A stretch of DNA of 64,000 bases from Aldrovandia affinis. Lineage: Eukaryota > Chordata > Actinopteri > Notacanthiformes > Halosauridae. A program made the position numbers and the translations under genes. Below the pieces are notes generated by a model. The model saw only the letters and a list, made by a program, of their open reading frames with translations, made no database searches and was not told the DNA's origin. The DNA is taken from positions 372,001 to 436,000 of the forward strand of contig JAINUG010000173.1 in NCBI GenBank assembly GCA_029706075.1, given 5' to 3'. Below are positions 62,701 to 64,000 of this stretch, piece after piece (position 1 is the stretch's first letter; every line of letters starts with the position of its first letter).

Positions 62701-63659
62701 AGAGGTTTAAAAAAATAAAGGTTTAGGTTACCAAAAACTGAAAAATAGTGTTAAAATTGAGAGACTGTAGGCAAAATTATGCTTCTGGGAGGTTGCATGT
62801 AATCGTCTCTGTGTAGCGCATAACTATTATGGGTAACCAAGGCTTGCTGAGTAGCCGACGCGCACACTTCCAAAATTTCAACAATTTGCGCATAACTGGT
62901 CGCGTGCGTCAAACAAACGCTGATTGGTTGAAACCCAGTGGATTTATGTTTCTGGGTTTCTGGGGCTCTTATGGTAGACAACCTGGAAAGATTAAGAGGA
63001 ACATGTATTGTAGAGTTGAAGTGCCTAACCAACCTCTCTCTTTCCCCTGTTGCAGCCAGACAGAGGGGCCAAACGGCCACGGGACGAGGATGGGGACGAG
63101 GACTCGAGGACCAAGCAGAAGGCCATTGGGCCCCGGGAACACAGTAGACACTTAGAGGGGGGTGACCCAGACGGTGATGAACTGGGAACAGACCGGAAAA
63201 AGGTCCTGGACAAGCTCATGGACAATGAGGATGACCAAGAGGTGGGCAGAACCTCAAAACTCTATTGGGAGGTCAGGTATACCATCCACCATGAATAGGG
63301 GGGAATAGATCGCCAGCCACACTGCACGACGAGATATGATTGGCTCCCGGAACAGCCCTCAGACAAGAGAACGAATAACATTTTTATTCAAGATCCAGGG
63401 GGTGACCTTGCCTGTTCACGGCATAGGCATTGGTATTACAAAGGTTCCCCTTGTGTGTTGTATTAAAAGCTGGAAATAAGATTAGATTTATGCATTTTCT
63501 TAGAGGCCACTCTGGCTTGTGCAAACCGCACTGATTTTTGCTAATTCAACAGGGGGAACCAGTGGATGAGAGCTCGGTGAAGAAGATGATTCTGACCTTC
63601 GAGAAAAGATCCTATAAGAACCAGGAGCTGAGGATTAAGTTTCCAGACAATGCAGAGAA
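56707..63659 (+). CDS. ctnnbl1: ctnnbl1, 5' part: beta-catenin-like protein 1 (first three coding exons)
   Basis: CTNNBL1 is a nuclear armadillo-repeat protein of the PRP19-CDC5L spliceosome complex; in mammals it also binds AID. Visible exons are 56707-56736, 63056-63241 and 63553-63659, with phases 0, 0 and 2, giving about 107 residues before the gene leaves the window. They encode MDVGELLSYQ, identical to the first ten residues of human CTNNBL1; then PDRGAKRPRDEDGDED, with a basic nuclear-localisation-like KRPR in the same place as human NRGTKRPRDDEEE; and then EPVDESSVKKMILTFEKRSY and KNQELRIKFPDNAEK, almost identical to human. The acidic middle part is variable in the family. The armadillo repeats themselves lie right of the window. 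Intron 1 is 6.3 kb and full of mobile elements. Confidence 0.96.
56737..57318 (+). other. ctnnbl1 intron 1, first part, with simple repeats
   Basis: Contains (ATCG)n at 57121-57136, (TA)n at about 57184-57211 and (ATT)n at 57214-57230. Otherwise no gene was seen. Confidence 0.6.
57319..57870 (-). mobile_element. L1-type LINE, ORF2 endonuclease start, minus strand
   Basis: The frame 57867-57319 contains TKGLYCALKRGQVSS, FMQETCSRTQDHFRLLRRWV (Q-E-T of the AP-endonuclease motif), FKSCNGTAILVNKNVPFISS and ADPHGRLIVVTGQLH. These are the first blocks of an L1-clade ORF2 endonuclease. It ends near 57319, before the reverse transcriptase. Confidence 0.85.
57871..58820. other. Between L1 ORF2 and ORF1 pieces
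   Basis: Includes pieces that may be the L1 ORF1-ORF2 spacer and a TTTTC-rich run at 58060-58090. At 58759-58850 there is a direct repeat: TAAGGTTAGTGGGAAATAAA / TAAGGTTAGCAGGGAAATAC, each followed by GGCTGTATTCCA. Confidence 0.4.
58840..59570 (-). pseudogene. L1-type LINE ORF1 remnant, minus strand, interrupted by a MITE
   Basis: On the minus strand: RNDITALCEEAKSDIGALI, MELEHLFTAVSKDIKKLSG (coiled-coil-like), then after the inserted MITE DQAHRSRSQREHPRTIIVQL and IMQTQ. This is the central part of an L1-type ORF1 protein (human-type HR-PRTII-KL motif). It has several stops. Confidence 0.7.
59066..59252. mobile_element. hAT-like MITE inside the L1 ORF1 remnant
   Basis: Inverted ends CAGGGTTACTCAAATC and GATTTTGAGTAACCCTG, 187 bp, no coding. 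The flanks ATCTAGGC and CTGTAGCG are at best a badly decayed 8-bp duplication. The L1 frame resumes on either side. Confidence 0.7.
59658..59706. repeat. (TA)n microsatellite
   Basis: About 48 bases of uninterrupted TA/AT. Confidence 0.95.
59707..60866 (+). other. ctnnbl1 intron 1, nothing recognised
   Basis: AT-rich. From 60725, 'TGTCGTGGAAATTAAAACTC' to 60866 may be part of the same element as 61584-62300, split by the hAT insertion. No coding motif. Confidence 0.4.
60867..61575 (-). mobile_element. hAT element, 709 bp, with transposase N-terminal remnant
   Basis: Ends TAGTGGTGGGACTCG and reverse complement TAGGGCTGGGACTTTAACGC. A perfect 8-bp duplication ATTTATAT lies at 60859-60866 and 61576-61583. 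The minus-strand frame 61506-61066 (146 codons) reads LNAKHVAASVEARANADQAN, SKQSRQTTLDQMTG and NSLAHWIAVDCRPLSVVEDK, the region after the BED finger in ZBED-type hAT transposases. The catalytic domain is deleted. Confidence 0.9.
61584..62330. repeat. Region with a 170-bp direct repeat (61702-61872 / 61962-62136)
   Basis: Two units start TTGGTTGTGCCCTGCAGCGA / TTGGTTCTGCCCTGCAGCGA and end CTCACCCGCTACATT. They are nearly identical except for a swapped middle (GAGCTAAAG against GTCCCCAACCA) and a few single bases. The 89-bp spacer is C-rich (TCTCCCCCCC). On the minus strand each unit has a B-box-like GGTTCGAAACTC. It is probably part of an LTR-type or SINE-like repeat; the class is unresolved. 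Confidence 0.8.
62331..63055 (+). other. ctnnbl1 intron 1, last part
   Basis: At 62590-62760 AACTCAAAAGTTTTAGAATA, GCCCCATTTTCCAGTTTTAC and 'CCAGAGGTTTAAAAAAATAA' look like one end of a Tc1/mariner-type element, without a transposase. The acceptor tract TCTCTTTCCCCTGTTGCAG precedes exon 2. Confidence 0.5.
63056..63241 (+). CDS. ctnnbl1: ctnnbl1 coding exon 2
   Basis: Acceptor TGTTGCAG|CCAGAC, donor CAAGAG|GTGGGC, phase 0-0, 62 codons. It encodes PDRGAKRPRDEDGDEDSRTK, a low-complexity charged stretch, and a final MDNEDDQE. Confidence 0.94.
63242..63552 (+). other. ctnnbl1 intron 2
   Basis: 311 nt, no repeat recognised. It ends with acceptor ATTCAACAG. Confidence 0.8.
63553..63659 (+). CDS. 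ctnnbl1: ctnnbl1 coding exon 3
   Basis: Acceptor TCAACAG|GGGGAA, donor GCAGAGAA|GTGAGT, phase 0 to 2. It encodes EPVDESSVKKMILTFEKRSY and KNQELRIKFPDNAE, the start of the conserved N-terminal domain. The gene continues past the window. Confidence 0.96.
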
Positions 63660-63699
63660 GTGAGTTATTGAGACCATTTGCCCTTCACATTGACTGTGT

Positions 63700-63990
63700 T
63701 AACACTAGGAGCGCCATGATGTTTTACAGGTGTTTGGTGATTTTAAAATTGAAATAACTTCCGTTGGGAAATTCACATCCACCCCAAGATTTCCAACATA
63801 CTTGCGTTGTTTGAATTTAAATATAACACAAGGAACAACTGTTCTATTTAACACAAATGGGACACTCTCTCCCCAAACATATGATAATGGCACATTGAAA
63901 CTCATGTGTCCCACTTATTGTGGTATGTATCACAGAGCCATTAGTCCAATGGGTGAGGGGAGGGGAGAAAACACTGCAATATGATTGTGT
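63700..63990 (+). repeat. Second copy of the unclassified repeat at 40755-41550
   Basis: ACACTAGGAGCGCCATGATG, CAGGTGTTTGGTGATTTTAA, TTTGAATTTAAATATAACAC, CAAACATATGATAATGGCAC and CTCATGTGTCCCACTTATTG follow the same order as the minus-strand copy that is split by a solo LTR. Here it is uninterrupted and lies in ctnnbl1 intron 3. Confidence 0.75.
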
Positions 63991-64000
63991 AATTATGAAT

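Noticed and set aside
62751..63155. ORFs of about 108 codons on both strands before ctnnbl1 exon 2
   Set aside because: They cross the intron/exon border in the wrong frame and read through the acceptor polypyrimidine tract.

Overview
The window is vertebrate nuclear DNA, almost certainly from a teleost fish. It holds three split genes with GT-AG introns and vertebrate protein families, set in a dense mix of fish-typical transposons: Tc1-like elements, hAT elements and MITEs, CR1, L2 and L1-type LINEs, tRNA- and 5S-derived SINEs, and LTR pieces. There are no bacterial operons, CRISPR arrays or plasmid genes. The species cannot be fixed from the sequence alone. The abundance of CR1-type LINE ends would fit an early-branching teleost, but that is only a suggestion.

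Genes, all on the + strand. (1) rtel1, 3' end only (about 984-13240): eight exons encoding the tail of the iron-sulfur DNA helicase, with two harmonin-like domains and a final PCNA-binding motif. (2) zgpat, complete coding region (31279-46372): six exons, 538 codons, with a CCCH zinc finger, a Tudor-like domain, a G-patch and terminal coiled coils. (3) ctnnbl1, 5' end only (56707-63659 and beyond): the first three coding exons, separated by a 6.3 kb first intron. All three encode nuclear proteins, for genome maintenance, transcription/splicing and the spliceosome respectively. Nothing in the sequence suggests they are co-regulated.

Region by region. 1-14 kb is the rtel1 tail, with SINEs, a hAT element with a target-site duplication, LINE 3' ends and a (TG)50 tract in its introns. 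14-31 kb is an intergenic transposon bed. Its main features are an 8.9 kb inverted-repeat pair (18113/26979) that encloses two Tc1-like elements, one of them split by a hAT element that itself holds a CR1 LINE and a TTAA-flanked MITE, followed by a 1.5 kb foldback element (27068-28601). 31-46 kb is zgpat, with Harbinger-like, Tc1, gypsy and solo-LTR insertions in its introns. 46-56 kb holds a SINE, CR1 and Tc1 remnants, a solo LTR carrying a nested MITE, an L1 fragment, and a frameshifted minus-strand coding region of about 600 codons from an uncharacterised repeat-like protein family. 56-64 kb is the start of ctnnbl1, with L1 pieces, a short hAT element and a near-identical 170-bp direct repeat in intron 1.

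I found no convincing new biological system. The strongest leads are the minus-strand protein family at 53.8-55.5 kb, the LINE tail sitting in frame directly after an rtel1 splice donor, the (TG)50 tract just upstream of the same exon, and the nested inverted-repeat structure at 18-27 kb. Exon borders come from splice signals, phase consistency and recalled human homologues. No alignment or transcript data were available.
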